In this document: positions 17,019 through 26,375 of the stretch, piece by piece | How the letters are laid out: every line of letters starts with the position of its first letter | Position numbering within the stretch: the first letter of the stretch is position 1 | Source: Stutzerimonas xanthomarina | GTDB lineage: Bacteria > Pseudomonadota > Gammaproteobacteria > Pseudomonadales > Pseudomonadaceae | NCBI RefSeq assembly: GCF_003935375.1 | Contig: NZ_RHQM01000004.1 | Span: forward strand, 248,001-312,000 | DNA length: 64,000 bases | Direction: 5' to 3' | Program-made: the position numbers and the translations under genes | Notes under the pieces: model-generated | The model's input: only the letters and a program-made list of their open reading frames with translations | The model's database searches: none | What the model was told of the DNA's origin: nothing

Positions 17019-18710
17019 CTACTTCTTGTGGCCCAGCTTGCGCAACTCTTCATCACGCAACTCACGGCGCAGGATCTTGCCGACGTTGGTGGTCGGCAGA
17101 CTGTCGCGGAACTCCACTGACTTCGGGCGCTTGTAGCCGGTCAGGTTATCGTGCATGTGCTGCATGACCTGTTCCTTGGTCAGGCTCTCCCCCGGCTTGA
17201 CCACCACAAACAGCTTGATCGCCTCACCGGACTTCTCGTCCGGCACGCCAATGGCGGCGCACTGCAGCACCCCTGGCAGACCGGCAAGCACGTCTTCCAG
17301 CTCGTTGGGATAGACGTTGAAACCGGAGACCAGAATCATGTCCTTCTTGCGGTCGACGATGCGGATGTAACCGTCTTCCTGAACGACACCGATATCGCCC
17401 GACTTGAACCAACCTTCGGCGTCGATCACTTCGGCAGTGGCCTCGGGGCGCTGCCAGTAACCCTTCATCACCTGCGGGCCCTTGATGCACAGCTCGCCGA
17501 TCTCGCCTTGCGCCAGATCCTGGCCATCGTCATTGATGACCTTGAACTGCGTCGAAGGAACCGGAATGCCGATGGTGCCGATCTGGATGTGCTCGATCGG
17601 ATTGACCGAGGCCACCGGGCTGGTTTCGGTCAGGCCGTAGCCTTCGCAGATGGGGCAACCCGTCACCTGTTTCCAGCGCTCGGCCGTCGCCAGCTGCAGC
17701 GCCATGCCGCCCGACAGGGTGACCTTGAGCGCGGAGAAATCCAGCTTGCGGAAGTCTTCGCTGTTGCACAGCGCCACGAACAGCGTGTTGAGGCCGACGA
17801 AGCCGCTGAAGCGATACTTCGACAGGTCCTTGATCATCGCCGGCAGGTCGCGCGGATTGGAGATCAGGATGTTGTGGTTGCCGCTGAGCATCATCGCCAT
17901 GCAGTGAAAGGTGAAGGCGTAGATGTGGTAGAGCGGCAGAGGGGCGATCAGCACCTCGCTGCCGTCATTGAGGTTCGACCCCATCAGCGCCTTGCACTGC
18001 AGCATGTTGGCCACAATGTTGCGGTGGGTCAGCATCGCGCCCTTGGCGACGCCCGTGGTACCGCCGGTGTACTGCAGCACGGCGACTTCATCGCTGCTCG
18101 GCGATACGTCCCGCACTGCCTTGCCACGGCCCAGGGCCAGCGCGTCGTTGAGCTTGACCGCCTTCGGCAGGCTGTAGGCCGGGACCATCTTCTTCACATG
18201 CTTGACCACCGCGTTCACCAGCATGCGCTTGAGCGGCGGCAGCATGTCGGCGACTTCGGTGATGACCACGTGCTTGATGCCGGTCTTGGGCAGCACTTCC
18301 TCGGCCAGATGCGCCATGTTGGCGAGGCAGACCAGCGCCTTGGCGCCGGCGTCGTTGAACTGGTGTTCCATTTCCCGCGCGGTATACAGCGGGTTGGTGT
18401 TGACCACGATGAGGCCGGCGCGCATGGCCCCGAACACCACGATGGGGTACTGGATCAGGTTGGGCAGCTGCACGGCGATACGGTCGCCGGGCTGAAGATC
18501 GGTGTTCTGCTGCAGATAGGCGGCGAAATCGCCGGACAGCTTGTACAGCTCACCATAGGTCAGGGTCTTGCCGAGATTGCTGAAGGCCGGCTTGTCGGCG
18601 AAACGCTCGCAAGACTGCTTGAGCACAGCCTGGATGTTCTGATACTCGTCGGGATTGATCTCGCTGGAGACACCAACAGGATACTTATCCTTCCAGAAGT
18701 TATCGGTCAT
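17019..18710 (-). CDS. fadD1: Long-chain fatty-acid--CoA ligase FadD1
   Basis: A 563-residue AMP-forming acyl-CoA synthetase that activates long-chain fatty acids with ATP and CoA at the inner membrane. Motifs: AMP-binding YTGGTTGVAKGAMLTH (about residues 213-228), GYGLTETSP, the WFKSGDIGVVQEDGYIRIVDRKKD hinge region (quoted in parts: KSGDIG, VDRKKDMI), and the C-terminal Lys in NVGKILRREL. Opening residues NFWKDKYPVG and overall length match Pseudomonas FadD1 (PA3299). The start at 18710 has TAGGAG eight bases upstream. It is downstream of fadD2 on the same strand, but a 224-bp gap with a hairpin separates them, so it probably has its own promoter. Confidence 0.93.
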   Translation of the reverse strand: MTDNFWKDKYPVGVSSEINPDEYQNIQAVLKQSCERFADKPAFSNLGKTLTYGELYKLSGDFAAYLQQNTDLQPGDRIAVQLPNLIQYPIVVFGAMRAGLIVVNTNPLYTAREMEHQFNDAGAKALVCLANMAHLAEEVLPKTGIKHVVITEVADMLPPLKRMLVNAVVKHVKKMVPAYSLPKAVKLNDALALGRGKAVRDVSPSSDEVAVLQYTGGTTGVAKGAMLTHRNIVANMLQCKALMGSNLNDGSEVLIAPLPLYHIYAFTFHCMAMMLSGNHNILISNPRDLPAMIKDLSKYRFSGFVGLNTLFVALCNSEDFRKLDFSALKVTLSGGMALQLATAERWKQVTGCPICEGYGLTETSPVASVNPIEHIQIGTIGIPVPSTQFKVINDDGQDLAQGEIGELCIKGPQVMKGYWQRPEATAEVIDAEGWFKSGDIGVVQEDGYIRIVDRKKDMILVSGFNVYPNELEDVLAGLPGVLQCAAIGVPDEKSGEAIKLFVVVKPGESLTKEQVMQHMHDNLTGYKRPKSVEFRDSLPTTNVGKILRRELRDEELRKLGHKK

Positions 18711-18868
18711 GAACCCCACTCCTAAGCAACAGCTTTATTACTGCGCGATGGCAGCTGTTTTGTTGTGATTTGTTAACTTTTGTACCACTAATCGGGCTAA
18801 AAGCGTGCCCGAGGTTAGCAGCTTTGCCCAGGAGCGAACAGAGTCCGGAACGCGTTGATTCGACATAA

Positions 18869-18896
18869 AGTGACCGGAACATATGTCCCGGTCACT
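18869..18896 (-). terminator. Stem-loop between fadD2 and fadD1
   Basis: Nine-base arms AGTGACCGG (18869-18877) and CCGGTCACT (18888-18896) with a ten-base loop containing ACATATGT lie 38 bp past the fadD2 stop. On the minus strand the stem ends in CACTTTATG, a short T tract. It is probably the fadD2 terminator, separating the two ligase transcripts. Confidence 0.45.
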
Positions 18897-18934
18897 CAAT
18901 TTGAGCCGCCCTCTGCGGGCTGCGCCTGTCGTTA

Positions 18935-20623
18935 TCAGGCGCTTTCACGCAACTCGCGGCGCAGGATCTTGCCCACCGGCGTCATCGGTAATGCATCGCG
19001 GAAAACGTAGTGCCGCGGCATCTTGTAGCCGGTGAAATTCTCCCGGCAATAAGCCTGCAGTTCTTGCTGGGTGAGGGTCGGATCGCTGGGCACGACGAAC
19101 AGCTTGACCGCCTCGCCGGATTTCTCGTCCGCGACACCGATAGCGGCGCAGGCGGCGACCTTCGGGTGGGCCATCACCACGTCCTCGATCTCGTTGGGGT
19201 AGACGTTGAAACCGGAGACGATGATCAGGTCCTTCTTGCGGTCGACGATGCTGACGAACCCGTCCTCGTCGATCACCGCGATGTCGCCGGTCTTCAGCCA
19301 GCCCTCCTCGTCCAGCACCTCAGCCGTAGCTTCGGGACGCTGCCAGTAGCCCTTCATCACTTGCGGCCCCTTGACGCACAGCTCACCGCGCTCGCCGAGC
19401 GGCAAGGCGTTGCCTTCGTCGTCGATTACCTTGACCGTGGTACCGGGCACCGGTAGCCCCACCGTGCCGAGGCGCGAATGTTCGCCATGAGGATTGGCGC
19501 AGACGACCGGCGAGGTTTCGGTCAGGCCGTAGCCTTCGACAACGGTGCAGCCGGTCATGCTCTTCCAGCGTTCGGCGACTGCCGAAACCAGGGCAGTGCC
19601 GCCCGAATTGGTGCCTTTGAGCCGGGAGAAGTCGATCTTCTTGAACTGCGGGTGAGCCATCAGCGCGACGAACAGCGTGTTGAGCCCGAGGAACGCGGAG
19701 AACTGCCAGCGTTGCAGTTCCTTGACGAAGCCGTTGATGTCCCGCGGGTTGGTAATCAGCACGTTGTGGTTGCCGGTCACCGTCATGCACATGCAGTTAA
19801 CCGTGAAGGCGTAGATGTGATACAGCGGCAGCGGCGCGATCATCACTTCCTGACCTTCACGGATGACCGGGTGGCCCTGATCGTCCAGCTGCTGCATGTT
19901 GGCCCGCACCTGCTGCATGTTCGCCACCAGGTTGCCGTGGGTCAGCATCGCGCCCTTGGCCACACCTGTCGTACCGCCGGTGTACTGCAGCACGGCGACG
20001 TGGTCTAGTTCCAGCGGCGCGGGCTTGTGGCTGTGGCGTGCGCCGTCGCGCAGCACGTCCTTGAAGGAAACGGCTTGCGGCAGGCTGTAATCCGGCACCA
20101 TTTTCTTCAGGTGCTTGACCGCCGCGTTGACCAGCGCGCCCTTGAGCGGCGGCAACATGTCGCCGATGCGCACTTCGATCAGGTGCTCGATGGCGGTATC
20201 GGGCAGCACCTCCTGCACGTGGTGGCCGAAGGTATTGAGATACACCAGCGCCCGCGCGCCGGAATCCTGGAACTGGTGGCGCATCTCCCGCGCGGTGTAC
20301 AGCGGGTTGGTATTGACCACGATGAGGCCGGCACGCAGCGCACCGAACACCGCGATGGGATACTGCAGCAGGTTGGGCATCTGAATGGCGATGCGGTCGC
20401 CGGGTTGCAGATCGGTGTGGTGCTGCAGCCAGGCGGCGAAAGCGGCGGAGTGGCGCTCCAGATCGGAGTAGCTGAGGGTGACACCCATATTGCTGAATGC
20501 GGGGCGGTCCGCGTGGGTCTTGCAGGCTCGCTCGAACACTTCGACGACCGAGCGGTAAGCACCTAGATCGATGTCGTTGGGCACGCCAGCAGGGCGTTTG
20601 TCATTCCAGAATTCAGGCTGCAT
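18935..20623 (-). CDS. fadD2: Long-chain fatty-acid--CoA ligase FadD2
   Basis: A 562-residue acyl-CoA synthetase paralogous to FadD1. Motifs: YTGGTTGVAKGAMLTHGN, GYGLTETSP, LKTGDIAVIDEDG, VDRKKDLIIVSGFNVYPNE and the C-terminal PVGKILRREL. The ATG at 20623 has AGAGG about nine bases upstream. Its opening (EFWNDKRPAGV) and position beside fadD1 match P. aeruginosa fadD2 (PA3300), a paralogue thought to differ in chain-length or growth-phase use. It is transcribed away from phaJ1, with a 278-bp intergenic region between them. Confidence 0.92.
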   Translation of the reverse strand: MQPEFWNDKRPAGVPNDIDLGAYRSVVEVFERACKTHADRPAFSNMGVTLSYSDLERHSAAFAAWLQHHTDLQPGDRIAIQMPNLLQYPIAVFGALRAGLIVVNTNPLYTAREMRHQFQDSGARALVYLNTFGHHVQEVLPDTAIEHLIEVRIGDMLPPLKGALVNAAVKHLKKMVPDYSLPQAVSFKDVLRDGARHSHKPAPLELDHVAVLQYTGGTTGVAKGAMLTHGNLVANMQQVRANMQQLDDQGHPVIREGQEVMIAPLPLYHIYAFTVNCMCMTVTGNHNVLITNPRDINGFVKELQRWQFSAFLGLNTLFVALMAHPQFKKIDFSRLKGTNSGGTALVSAVAERWKSMTGCTVVEGYGLTETSPVVCANPHGEHSRLGTVGLPVPGTTVKVIDDEGNALPLGERGELCVKGPQVMKGYWQRPEATAEVLDEEGWLKTGDIAVIDEDGFVSIVDRKKDLIIVSGFNVYPNEIEDVVMAHPKVAACAAIGVADEKSGEAVKLFVVPSDPTLTQQELQAYCRENFTGYKMPRHYVFRDALPMTPVGKILRRELRESA

Positions 20624-20901
20624 TGTTATTGGCCTCTTTACCTGAGAGTGTCTGGCCCGCGCACAGCGGGCTCTGGCGAACTTATCAGGTCAGCGTCGCG
20701 ACGCAACAGTCCAAGCCGCACAAATCACTGCCGTGAATCTTTCGTCACGCTGCCGGGACGGCCTGCACTCGGGACAATCGTGCTGCATGCCTCTAGAATG
20801 CAGCCCCAGCGCGCAAGTACCGGGCTGTGCCGGTTGCGCGAAACCTGATTCGATCAGGCGCAGCAGTTGACGCGCCCCGCCCCAGCATCTGAGGACTGTC
20901 C

Positions 20902-21372
20902 ATGAGCACCATCAGCAACACGCCCTACGCCGAACTGGAAGTCGGCCAGCAGGCGAGCTTCGAAAAACACGTAGAGGAAAAGGACATCCAGCTGTTCGCG
21001 GCCATGTCCGGCGACCGCAACCCGGTTCACCTGGATGCCGAGTTCGCGGCCGGTACGCTGTTCAAGGAACGCATCGCCCATGGCATGTTCAGTGGCGCGC
21101 TGATCAGCGCCGCCGTGGCTTGCACCATGCCGGGCCCGGGCACCATCTATCTCGGCCAGACCATGAAATTCACCCGCCCGGTGAAGATCGGTGACACCCT
21201 GACCGTGCGCCTGGAAATCCTCGAGAAGCTGCCGAAGAACCGCGTGCGCATCGCCACCCGCGTGTTCAATCAGAACGATGAGCAGGTGGTCGATGGCGAG
21301 GCGGAAGTGCTCGCGCCACGCAAGCAGGAGACCGTAGAACTGAAGGAGTTGCCGCCGATCACCATCGGTTGA
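20902..21372 (+). CDS. phaJ1: (R)-specific enoyl-CoA hydratase PhaJ1 (MaoC family)
   Basis: A 156-residue hot-dog-fold hydratase. It turns trans-2-enoyl-CoA from beta-oxidation into (R)-3-hydroxyacyl-CoA, the monomer for polyhydroxyalkanoate synthases. The catalytic Asp/His motif is present as SGDRNPVHLD and KERIAHGM (about residues 36-65). The C terminus ELKELPPITIG and the length match PhaJ1 of P. aeruginosa (PA3302) closely as remembered. The ATG has GAGGA seven bases upstream. It is divergent from fadD2. In P. aeruginosa a lipase-like gene lies between fadD2 and phaJ1, and here it is missing. Confidence 0.9.
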   Translation: MSTISNTPYAELEVGQQASFEKHVEEKDIQLFAAMSGDRNPVHLDAEFAAGTLFKERIAHGMFSGALISAAVACTMPGPGTIYLGQTMKFTRPVKIGDTLTVRLEILEKLPKNRVRIATRVFNQNDEQVVDGEAEVLAPRKQETVELKELPPITIG

Positions 21373-21417
21373 GCATCCCTACATTCATCGCCTCGCCGTT
21401 CATGGACGGGGCAAACC

Positions 21418-21440
21418 GAGGGCGCCTGTTTGGCGCCCTC
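21418..21440 (+). terminator. Stem-loop after phaJ1
   Basis: GAGGGCGCC and GGCGCCCTC form a nine-base-pair stem with loop TGTTT, 45 bp after the phaJ1 stop. The following AGCATTTCC is a poor T tract, so this is a weak terminator candidate. Confidence 0.4.
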
Positions 21441-21607
21441 AGCATTTCCAGCAATCCCTCCGCCTGCCCGGCACGGGCGACAAGCAGAACGCCATTACGG
21501 CCTTGGCCTACGCCCCGAGCAGTTCCCCAACGGAGGATGCGTATCGGATACCCCGCGCCGACCATCCAGCGAGCAGTACAAGAAGAACAACAACGGGACC
21601 CTCACCC

Positions 21608-24600
21608 ATGCTCACTCGCTCGATCGCTTATCGGCGCCTGGCGGCGCTCGCCCTTGCCGGCTTCTCGCTGGCCATGCAATCCGCTTCGGCTACCCCGCTC
21701 GACCCTGGCCCCGACGAGGCCCTGCTCTACTATCAGCGCGCCGATGGTGACTACAACGGTTGGGGTCCGCACCTGTGGAACACCCCCGACTGCAGCGGAA
21801 GTGCGACCGAAACCAGCTGGGCGCAACCGCTCGCGGCGGTGGATACCGACCCGCGGTACGGCGCCTTGTACCGCATTCCACTGAGCGCCAATGCCAGCTG
21901 CCTGAATCTGATCATGCACAAGGGCGACGAAAAGGACCTGGGCGGTGGCGACCTGACCTGGCGCTTCGATGAACTGGGCCGTCGTGTCTTCGCGGTCAGC
22001 GGCAACCCACAGCTGTCCAGCACGCCGCTGAGTGGCAGTGCCGTGGCGATCAAGGGCGCGCGGGCGCACTGGCTTGATCCGTTCACGCTCGCACTGGTGG
22101 GCGGTGCGCCGGGCGCCAGCCGCTTGGAACTGCGCTATGACCGCGACGCCAGCATCCGCATCGACAGCGAGGCGCGTACCGTCAGCGGCGGGCGGGCCCT
22201 GGCGATGCAGCCGTCCAGCCTGCGCAATGGCCTCAGGCGCCAACACCCGCATCTGGTCGATGCCCCCGCTTACCGAATCACGACAGGTGTGAAAGACATT
22301 CGCCGCGCCGTGATGAGCCAGCTGGTGGTAATCGCCTACGACGCGGACGACCGGGTCATCGACGCCACCGAAGTGCAGACCGCCGGCATCCTCGACATGC
22401 TGTTCGCCTACAACGGCGAGCTGGGCGCGACGCTCAATGCCAGAGGTGTGTCCTTCAAGCTCTGGGCACCGACCGCACAGCGGGTTCGCCTGCACGTATT
22501 CGATGCCGCCAAACGGATGCTGCCCGGTTATCCGAAGTCTATGCGGGAGCGGCTCGGCGTCTGGAGTCTGGAAGGCCCGCGCTCACTAGATCGCCAGTAC
22601 TACCAGTACGAAGTCACCGCCTACCGACCAAGCAGCGGCAGGATCGAGACGACGCTCGTCAGCGATCCCTACGCCCTGAGCCTGTCGCGCAACAGCCAGT
22701 ACGCCCAGGTCGTCGACCTGAACGCCGGCGACCTCAAACCAGCCGGCTGGGATGCCGTGCGTCCGCCACACCCGGAGCGCCCCGAAGCGAGCGTGATCTA
22801 CGAAACCCATCTGCGCGACTTCAGCGCCAGCGACACCAGCCTGCCGGCCGCGCTGCGCGGTACCTACGCAGCGTTTACCCACCAGAACAGCAACGGCATG
22901 CGGCACCTGCGCGACCTGCAGAAGGCCGGGCTCACCCACGTGCAGCTGCTGCCGGTGTTCGACATCGCGACCATCAACGAAGACCCCGCTCGGCGGATCA
23001 ACCTGGACGACCCCTTCGCCAAGCTCTGCGACCTGTCGGATGCGGCCCGGGAGCGCTGGGCGCAGTACTGTGGCGCAGCGAGCATCCGTCAGGTGTTAGA
23101 GGGCTTCGACCCGGCCAGCGGTCAGGCGCAATCGCTGTACAACGACCTGCGTGGGCTGGATGACTTCAACTGGGGCTACGACCCCTTCCACTTCACCGCG
23201 CCCGAGGGCAGCTACGCCAGCGATGCCGAAGGCGTGCAGCGCATCATCGAGTTCCGCCAGATGGTGCAGGCCTTGGCCGGCAATGGCCTCGCCACGGTGA
23301 TGGACGTGGTCTACAACCACACCAATGCTTCCGGCCTGGCCGACAAGTCCGTCCTGGACAAGGTCGTACCCGGCTACTACCACCGCCGCAACCCGACGAC
23401 CGGCGCGGTGGAAACCTCGACCTGCTGCGAGAACACCGCCAGCGAGCATCGCATGATGGCCAAGCTGATGATCGACTCGCTGAAGGTCTGGGCACGCGAC
23501 TACAAGATCGCCGGCTTTCGCTTCGATCTGATGGGTCACCATATGCGCGAGCAGATCGTCGATGCGTATCGCGCCGTTCGCCGCATCGATCGCGACACCT
23601 ATTTCTACGGCGAAGGCTGGGAGTTCGGCGAGGTCGCCGGCAACGCACGCGGTATCAACGCCAATCAACTGAACATGGCCGGCACCGGCGTCGGTACCTT
23701 CAATGATCGGCAACGTGATGCAGTCCGTGGCGGCAGCCCCTTCGACGGCGGCGACAGCATTCGCCGCAACCAGGGCTTCGCCAACGGGCTCTATCTGCGA
23801 CCCAACGAGCTGAGCGGCGCCGGGGCTCAGGAAAAAGCGCAACTGCTGCACGCCACCGATTTGATCCGCGTCGGCATTGCCGGCGGGCTACGCGACTTCC
23901 AATTCGTGACCTCCGACGGCAGCACGCGCAAAGGCAGCGAGATCGACTACAACGGCCAGCCCGCCGGCTATACGCTGGACCCGCAGGAAACCGTCAATTA
24001 CGTCTCCAAGCACGACAACCAGACGCTGTGGGACAACAACCAGTACAAGTTGGCCAGCAGCCTGTCGGTTGCCGACAGGGTGCGCCTGCACATGGTGGCG
24101 CTGTCGGTGCCGCTGTTCAGCCAGGGCGTGCCGTTCATCCATCTCGGCTCGGATATCCTGCGATCGAAGTCCATGCAGCGCGACAGCTACGATTCGGGAG
24201 ACTGGTTCAATGCGGTGGACTTCAGCTATCAGGACAACAACTGGAACAAGGGCCTGCCGCGCGCGGACAAGGACGGCGACAACTGGCCGCTGATTCGCAG
24301 GATCATTGTCGACCCGCAGGCCAAACCGGGCACCACCGACATCGTCGCGGCGAAACGACGTTTCCTCGAGCTGCTGAAAATCCGTAGCGACAGCGCACTG
24401 TTCCAGCTCGACAGCGCCCGCGAGGTGCAACGGCGCCTACAGTTTCACAACACTGGCCCCGAACAGCAGCCCGGCGTGATCGCCTTCAGTCTGGCCGATG
24501 GTCCGCGTGACGGCCGCGATCTGGACCGCCGCTACAGCTCGCTGATGGTGGTGATCAATGCCTCGGACAGGCCGGTTCGCCTGCCGGGCGCGGACGGCTA

Positions 24601-24727
24601 CGAGTTGCACCCGGTGCTGAAGGGTTCGGTCGACCCGATCAGCCGCCAGGCCAAGGTCACTAGTGGGGAGTTCGAGGTACCGGCGTTCACGACGATCGTG
24701 TTCGCCCAACCTCAGGCACGTCGGTAA
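21608..24727 (+). CDS. pulA: Secreted pullulanase-type debranching enzyme (GH13)
   Basis: A 1039-residue glycoside hydrolase cutting alpha-1,6 branches in pullulan, starch or glycogen. A signal peptide (about 1-28, ...QSASA) is followed by a pullulanase-associated PUD domain (about 36-135: [18 protein letters not shown]), a CBM48/E-set domain (about 270-370), the GH13 barrel (about 385-880) and a C-terminal beta domain. Catalytic residues: nucleophile Asp640 ([10 protein letters not shown]), acid/base Glu669 (YGEGWEF) and Asp803 (SKHDNQ); [10 protein letters not shown] is conserved region I. The ATG at 21608 gives the proper signal peptide; upstream in-frame codons do not look coding. No lipobox, so it is probably free in the periplasm or exported. 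It supports growth on starch together with maltodextrin enzymes not in this window. Confidence 0.93.
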   Translation: MLTRSIAYRRLAALALAGFSLAMQSASATPLDPGPDEALLYYQRADGDYNGWGPHLWNTPDCSGSATETSWAQPLAAVDTDPRYGALYRIPLSANASCLNLIMHKGDEKDLGGGDLTWRFDELGRRVFAVSGNPQLSSTPLSGSAVAIKGARAHWLDPFTLALVGGAPGASRLELRYDRDASIRIDSEARTVSGGRALAMQPSSLRNGLRRQHPHLVDAPAYRITTGVKDIRRAVMSQLVVIAYDADDRVIDATEVQTAGILDMLFAYNGELGATLNARGVSFKLWAPTAQRVRLHVFDAAKRMLPGYPKSMRERLGVWSLEGPRSLDRQYYQYEVTAYRPSSGRIETTLVSDPYALSLSRNSQYAQVVDLNAGDLKPAGWDAVRPPHPERPEASVIYETHLRDFSASDTSLPAALRGTYAAFTHQNSNGMRHLRDLQKAGLTHVQLLPVFDIATINEDPARRINLDDPFAKLCDLSDAARERWAQYCGAASIRQVLEGFDPASGQAQSLYNDLRGLDDFNWGYDPFHFTAPEGSYASDAEGVQRIIEFRQMVQALAGNGLATVMDVVYNHTNASGLADKSVLDKVVPGYYHRRNPTTGAVETSTCCENTASEHRMMAKLMIDSLKVWARDYKIAGFRFDLMGHHMREQIVDAYRAVRRIDRDTYFYGEGWEFGEVAGNARGINANQLNMAGTGVGTFNDRQRDAVRGGSPFDGGDSIRRNQGFANGLYLRPNELSGAGAQEKAQLLHATDLIRVGIAGGLRDFQFVTSDGSTRKGSEIDYNGQPAGYTLDPQETVNYVSKHDNQTLWDNNQYKLASSLSVADRVRLHMVALSVPLFSQGVPFIHLGSDILRSKSMQRDSYDSGDWFNAVDFSYQDNNWNKGLPRADKDGDNWPLIRRIIVDPQAKPGTTDIVAAKRRFLELLKIRSDSALFQLDSAREVQRRLQFHNTGPEQQPGVIAFSLADGPRDGRDLDRRYSSLMVVINASDRPVRLPGADGYELHPVLKGSVDPISRQAKVTSGEFEVPAFTTIVFAQPQARR

Positions 24728-24736
24728 ATCGCGCGC

Positions 24737-24763
24737 AAAAAAAAAGGCGACCATAGGTCGCCT
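24737..24763 (-). terminator. Rho-independent terminator of ccoM
   Basis: Stem AGGCGACC/GGTCGCCT (24745-24752, 24756-24763) with loop ATA is followed on the minus strand by T8-T9 (A run at 24737-24745). It lies 38 bp after the ccoM stop and just past the converging pulA gene. The plus strand has no T run, so it acts mainly on ccoM. Confidence 0.88.
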
Positions 24764-24801
24764 AAATGCCTTGCGTGCTCTTTGAATCTGCCGGGAATCG
24801 C

Positions 24802-24909
24802 TTACTTCTTGTGCGCATCCCGCCAGATGAAATATCCGAAGCCTCCGAGGAAGGCGACCATCAGGCCGACCGTGACCACCCCTGCGAGCACCACATCATC
24901 GACAAACAT
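24802..24909 (-). CDS. ccoM: CcoM, single-helix subunit of cbb3-type cytochrome c oxidase
   Basis: A 35-residue protein, too short for most gene callers: MFVDDVVLAGVV at the start, one membrane helix (about residues 6-28) and the end WRDAHKK. It agrees closely with my memory of CcoM, the small subunit found in the P. stutzeri cbb3-1 oxidase structure and needed for assembly and stability. The ATG has GGAGG nine bases upstream. A good terminator follows, and two ANR/FNR-type boxes lie upstream with a -10-like element correctly spaced, so the gene looks like a monocistronic oxygen-regulated unit. ccoM is normally unlinked to ccoNOQP, as here. Confidence 0.85.
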   Translation of the reverse strand: MFVDDVVLAGVVTVGLMVAFLGGFGYFIWRDAHKK

Positions 24910-24951
24910 GAGACCTACCTCCGAAACCTGATTCGCTATTCGATGGGTTCA

Positions 24952-24992
24952 AGTTAAACCCGCTCCCCCCTAAAAAAATTGACCCGGGTCAA
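24952..24992 (-). promoter_or_regulatory. ANR/FNR box and -10 element upstream of ccoM
   Basis: TTGACCCGGGTCAA at 24979-24992 is a perfect palindrome matching the ANR/FNR consensus TTGAT-N4-ATCAA with the common C/G variants. On the minus strand 20 bases separate it from TTTAACT (24952-24958), which suits a -10 hexamer for a class II ANR promoter centred near -41.5. It lies 70 bp upstream of the ccoM start codon. Confidence 0.75.
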
Positions 24993-25028
24993 TGGCCACA
25001 AAGCAGCGCGCACAGCCGTGACCAACGA

Positions 25029-25042
25029 CTGATCCAGGTCAA
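25029..25042 (-). promoter_or_regulatory. Second ANR/FNR-like box upstream of ccoM
   Basis: CTGATCCAGGTCAA on the plus strand (TTGACCTGGATCAG on the minus strand) keeps the TTGA half and one mismatch in the other half. It is centred 50 bp upstream of the first box, about five helical turns, so it could bind a second regulator dimer on the same DNA face. Confidence 0.5.
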
Positions 25043-25150
25043 GAAAACAGGGGTGTTTGAGGCGAAAAACGGCAGGGCAGCAGCAGAAGTGTGGTGAGAG
25101 CCGAGCGGCTAATAGCGAATCGATCTGTGCAATGTTGAAGGGGGGCGCGA

Positions 25151-25312
25151 TTAACGCTTCTTCGGAGAGCGTTTGCCCTTCTTCTTCGCCTTGCCCAGCG
25201 GCAGGACCTGCTCGAAGGTCTTGCGCATCTCCTCGAGGCGCTTGTCGTTGAGGTCGTGAATGCGCTTTGCGCGCTCTGCACTGAAGTCGATCAACTTATC
25301 GTCGCTGCTCAT
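25151..25312 (-). CDS. Small basic conserved protein of unknown function
   Basis: A 53-residue protein (MSSDDKLIDFSAERAKRIHD...) with an acidic N terminus, a helical middle and a Lys/Arg-rich tail (KAKKKGKRSPKKR). The ATG at 25312 overlaps the last codons of the AlkB gene by four bases, the usual sign of translational coupling. The basic tail suggests nucleic-acid or ribosome contact, but I recognise no domain. I believe similar short proteins occur beside alkB in other pseudomonads, though this cannot be checked here. Confidence 0.65.
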   Translation of the reverse strand: MSSDDKLIDFSAERAKRIHDLNDKRLEEMRKTFEQVLPLGKAKKKGKRSPKKR

Positions 25313-25926
25313 TTGCTCGGCCTCGTCTCGATCAGGCGGAAGGTCAGGTTGAGGCGCGGCTGCAGCACCTTGCTGGTCCGCGCGATCTGGTGTTGCCAAT
25401 GATGCTGCGTCGTGCCCCTCATGACCAGCAGCGAGCCATGTGCGAGGACGAGCGAGTGTTGAATCCGCCCACTGCCCTTGCGCCGCAGATCGAAGCGCCG
25501 CTCAGCGCCCAAGCTCAGCGAAGCGACAGTGGGGCAATCGCCCAGCTCGGGCTCATCGTCACTGTGCCAGCCCATGGCGTCGCGTCCGTCGCGATACAGG
25601 TTCAGCAACACACCGTTGAAGCGCTGACCGGTCTCGTGCTGCAGACGCTCACGGATGTCGCGCAACAGCGGTGTCCAGGCCAGCGGATCATGTCGCAGGC
25701 CGGAATAGCGATACCCGGCGTCCGCGTCGCCGTACCAGGCGACCATGCGTGGTACTGCAACCTGGCGGCCATAGATTCGGATTTCGGGTTGCGACCAGGG
25801 CGTGGCGCTGACGAGCTTCTCCAGCCAGGCATCGGCGGTTTCGCTGTCGACCCACCCCGGGTAGTAGTCCAGTGCGGCGTCCGGTAACTCGATCGATGAA
25901 GCGTGGCTCGGGTCGTTCGTGAACAC
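25309..25926 (-). CDS. alkB: AlkB-like Fe(II)/2-oxoglutarate dioxygenase
   Basis: A 205-residue dioxygenase of the AlkB class, which oxidatively removes alkyl groups from DNA or RNA bases. Motifs: NLYRDGRDAMGWHSDDE (iron-binding HxD), distal His in TTQHHWQH and the 2-oxoglutarate-binding Arg pair in RLNLTFR. The GTG start at 25926 (VFTNDPSHAS) is chosen because GAGG lies six bases upstream and the upstream gene stops at 25928-25930; the long frame to 26112 only shadows that gene. Closest in type to the shorter ALKBH2/3-like bacterial proteins. In P. aeruginosa an alkB gene (PA3306) lies in the matching place near rapA. Confidence 0.85.
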   Translation of the reverse strand: MFTNDPSHASSIELPDAALDYYPGWVDSETADAWLEKLVSATPWSQPEIRIYGRQVAVPRMVAWYGDADAGYRYSGLRHDPLAWTPLLRDIRERLQHETGQRFNGVLLNLYRDGRDAMGWHSDDEPELGDCPTVASLSLGAERRFDLRRKGSGRIQHSLVLAHGSLLVMRGTTQHHWQHQIARTSKVLQPRLNLTFRLIETRPSK

Positions 25927-25927
25927 C

Positions 25928-26224
25928 TCAGACCTCGACGTCAACCCAGAGTCCCTGGCGCGGCAGCTCTTCGAGCTCGGCCTGGTCCTGTTCATCAGTC
26001 TCGCCGGTCGCCAGTTCCTCCGGGGTATAACCCCGGCGCTGACGCCGCCGCTGCTCATCGCGCAGCATCTCGGCGCTCTCCTGCGGATGACGTCGGTCGA
26101 GGGTAACCGCACTTTCGTCCGAGCTCGGCTGCACGGGTGCCACCGGTGCGATCTCCGGGCGCGGCTTGACCACGTCCTGCTGGGCGTTGACCGGGAATAC
26201 GCCTGATGGGATGGGTGGCAGCAT
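25928..26224 (-). CDS. Conserved hypothetical protein (98 residues)
   Basis: A Pro-, Glu- and Arg-rich protein without signal peptide or membrane helix. The second half has a charged helix (AEMLRDEQRRRQRRGYTPEE) followed by an acidic segment and the end LWVDVEV. The ATG at 26224 has GAGGGG about nine bases upstream. It is one base before the alkB start and is co-transcribed with it. I do not recognise a family. In P. aeruginosa a small hypothetical (PA3307) occupies this place between alkB and rapA. Confidence 0.65.
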   Translation of the reverse strand: MLPPIPSGVFPVNAQQDVVKPRPEIAPVAPVQPSSDESAVTLDRRHPQESAEMLRDEQRRRQRRGYTPEELATGETDEQDQAELEELPRQGLWVDVEV

Positions 26225-26375
26225 GCTGGTTACCCCTCTTTACCGATGAATCGGCGCGGCACCGGCCAACTTTAACAGGACCGCTACACTTCATGCGTCA
26301 CGCAGTCGCCATCGGCCGTCGCCCTGATGGCGACGTTCCGTTACCATAGCCGGCTTTTTCACAGCGGGAGGCAGC

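Noticed and set aside
20624-20901. PsrA operator in the fadD2-phaJ1 intergenic region
   Set aside because: Only a half-site (GAAACCTGATTC) is seen near the phaJ1 side; symmetry is too poor.
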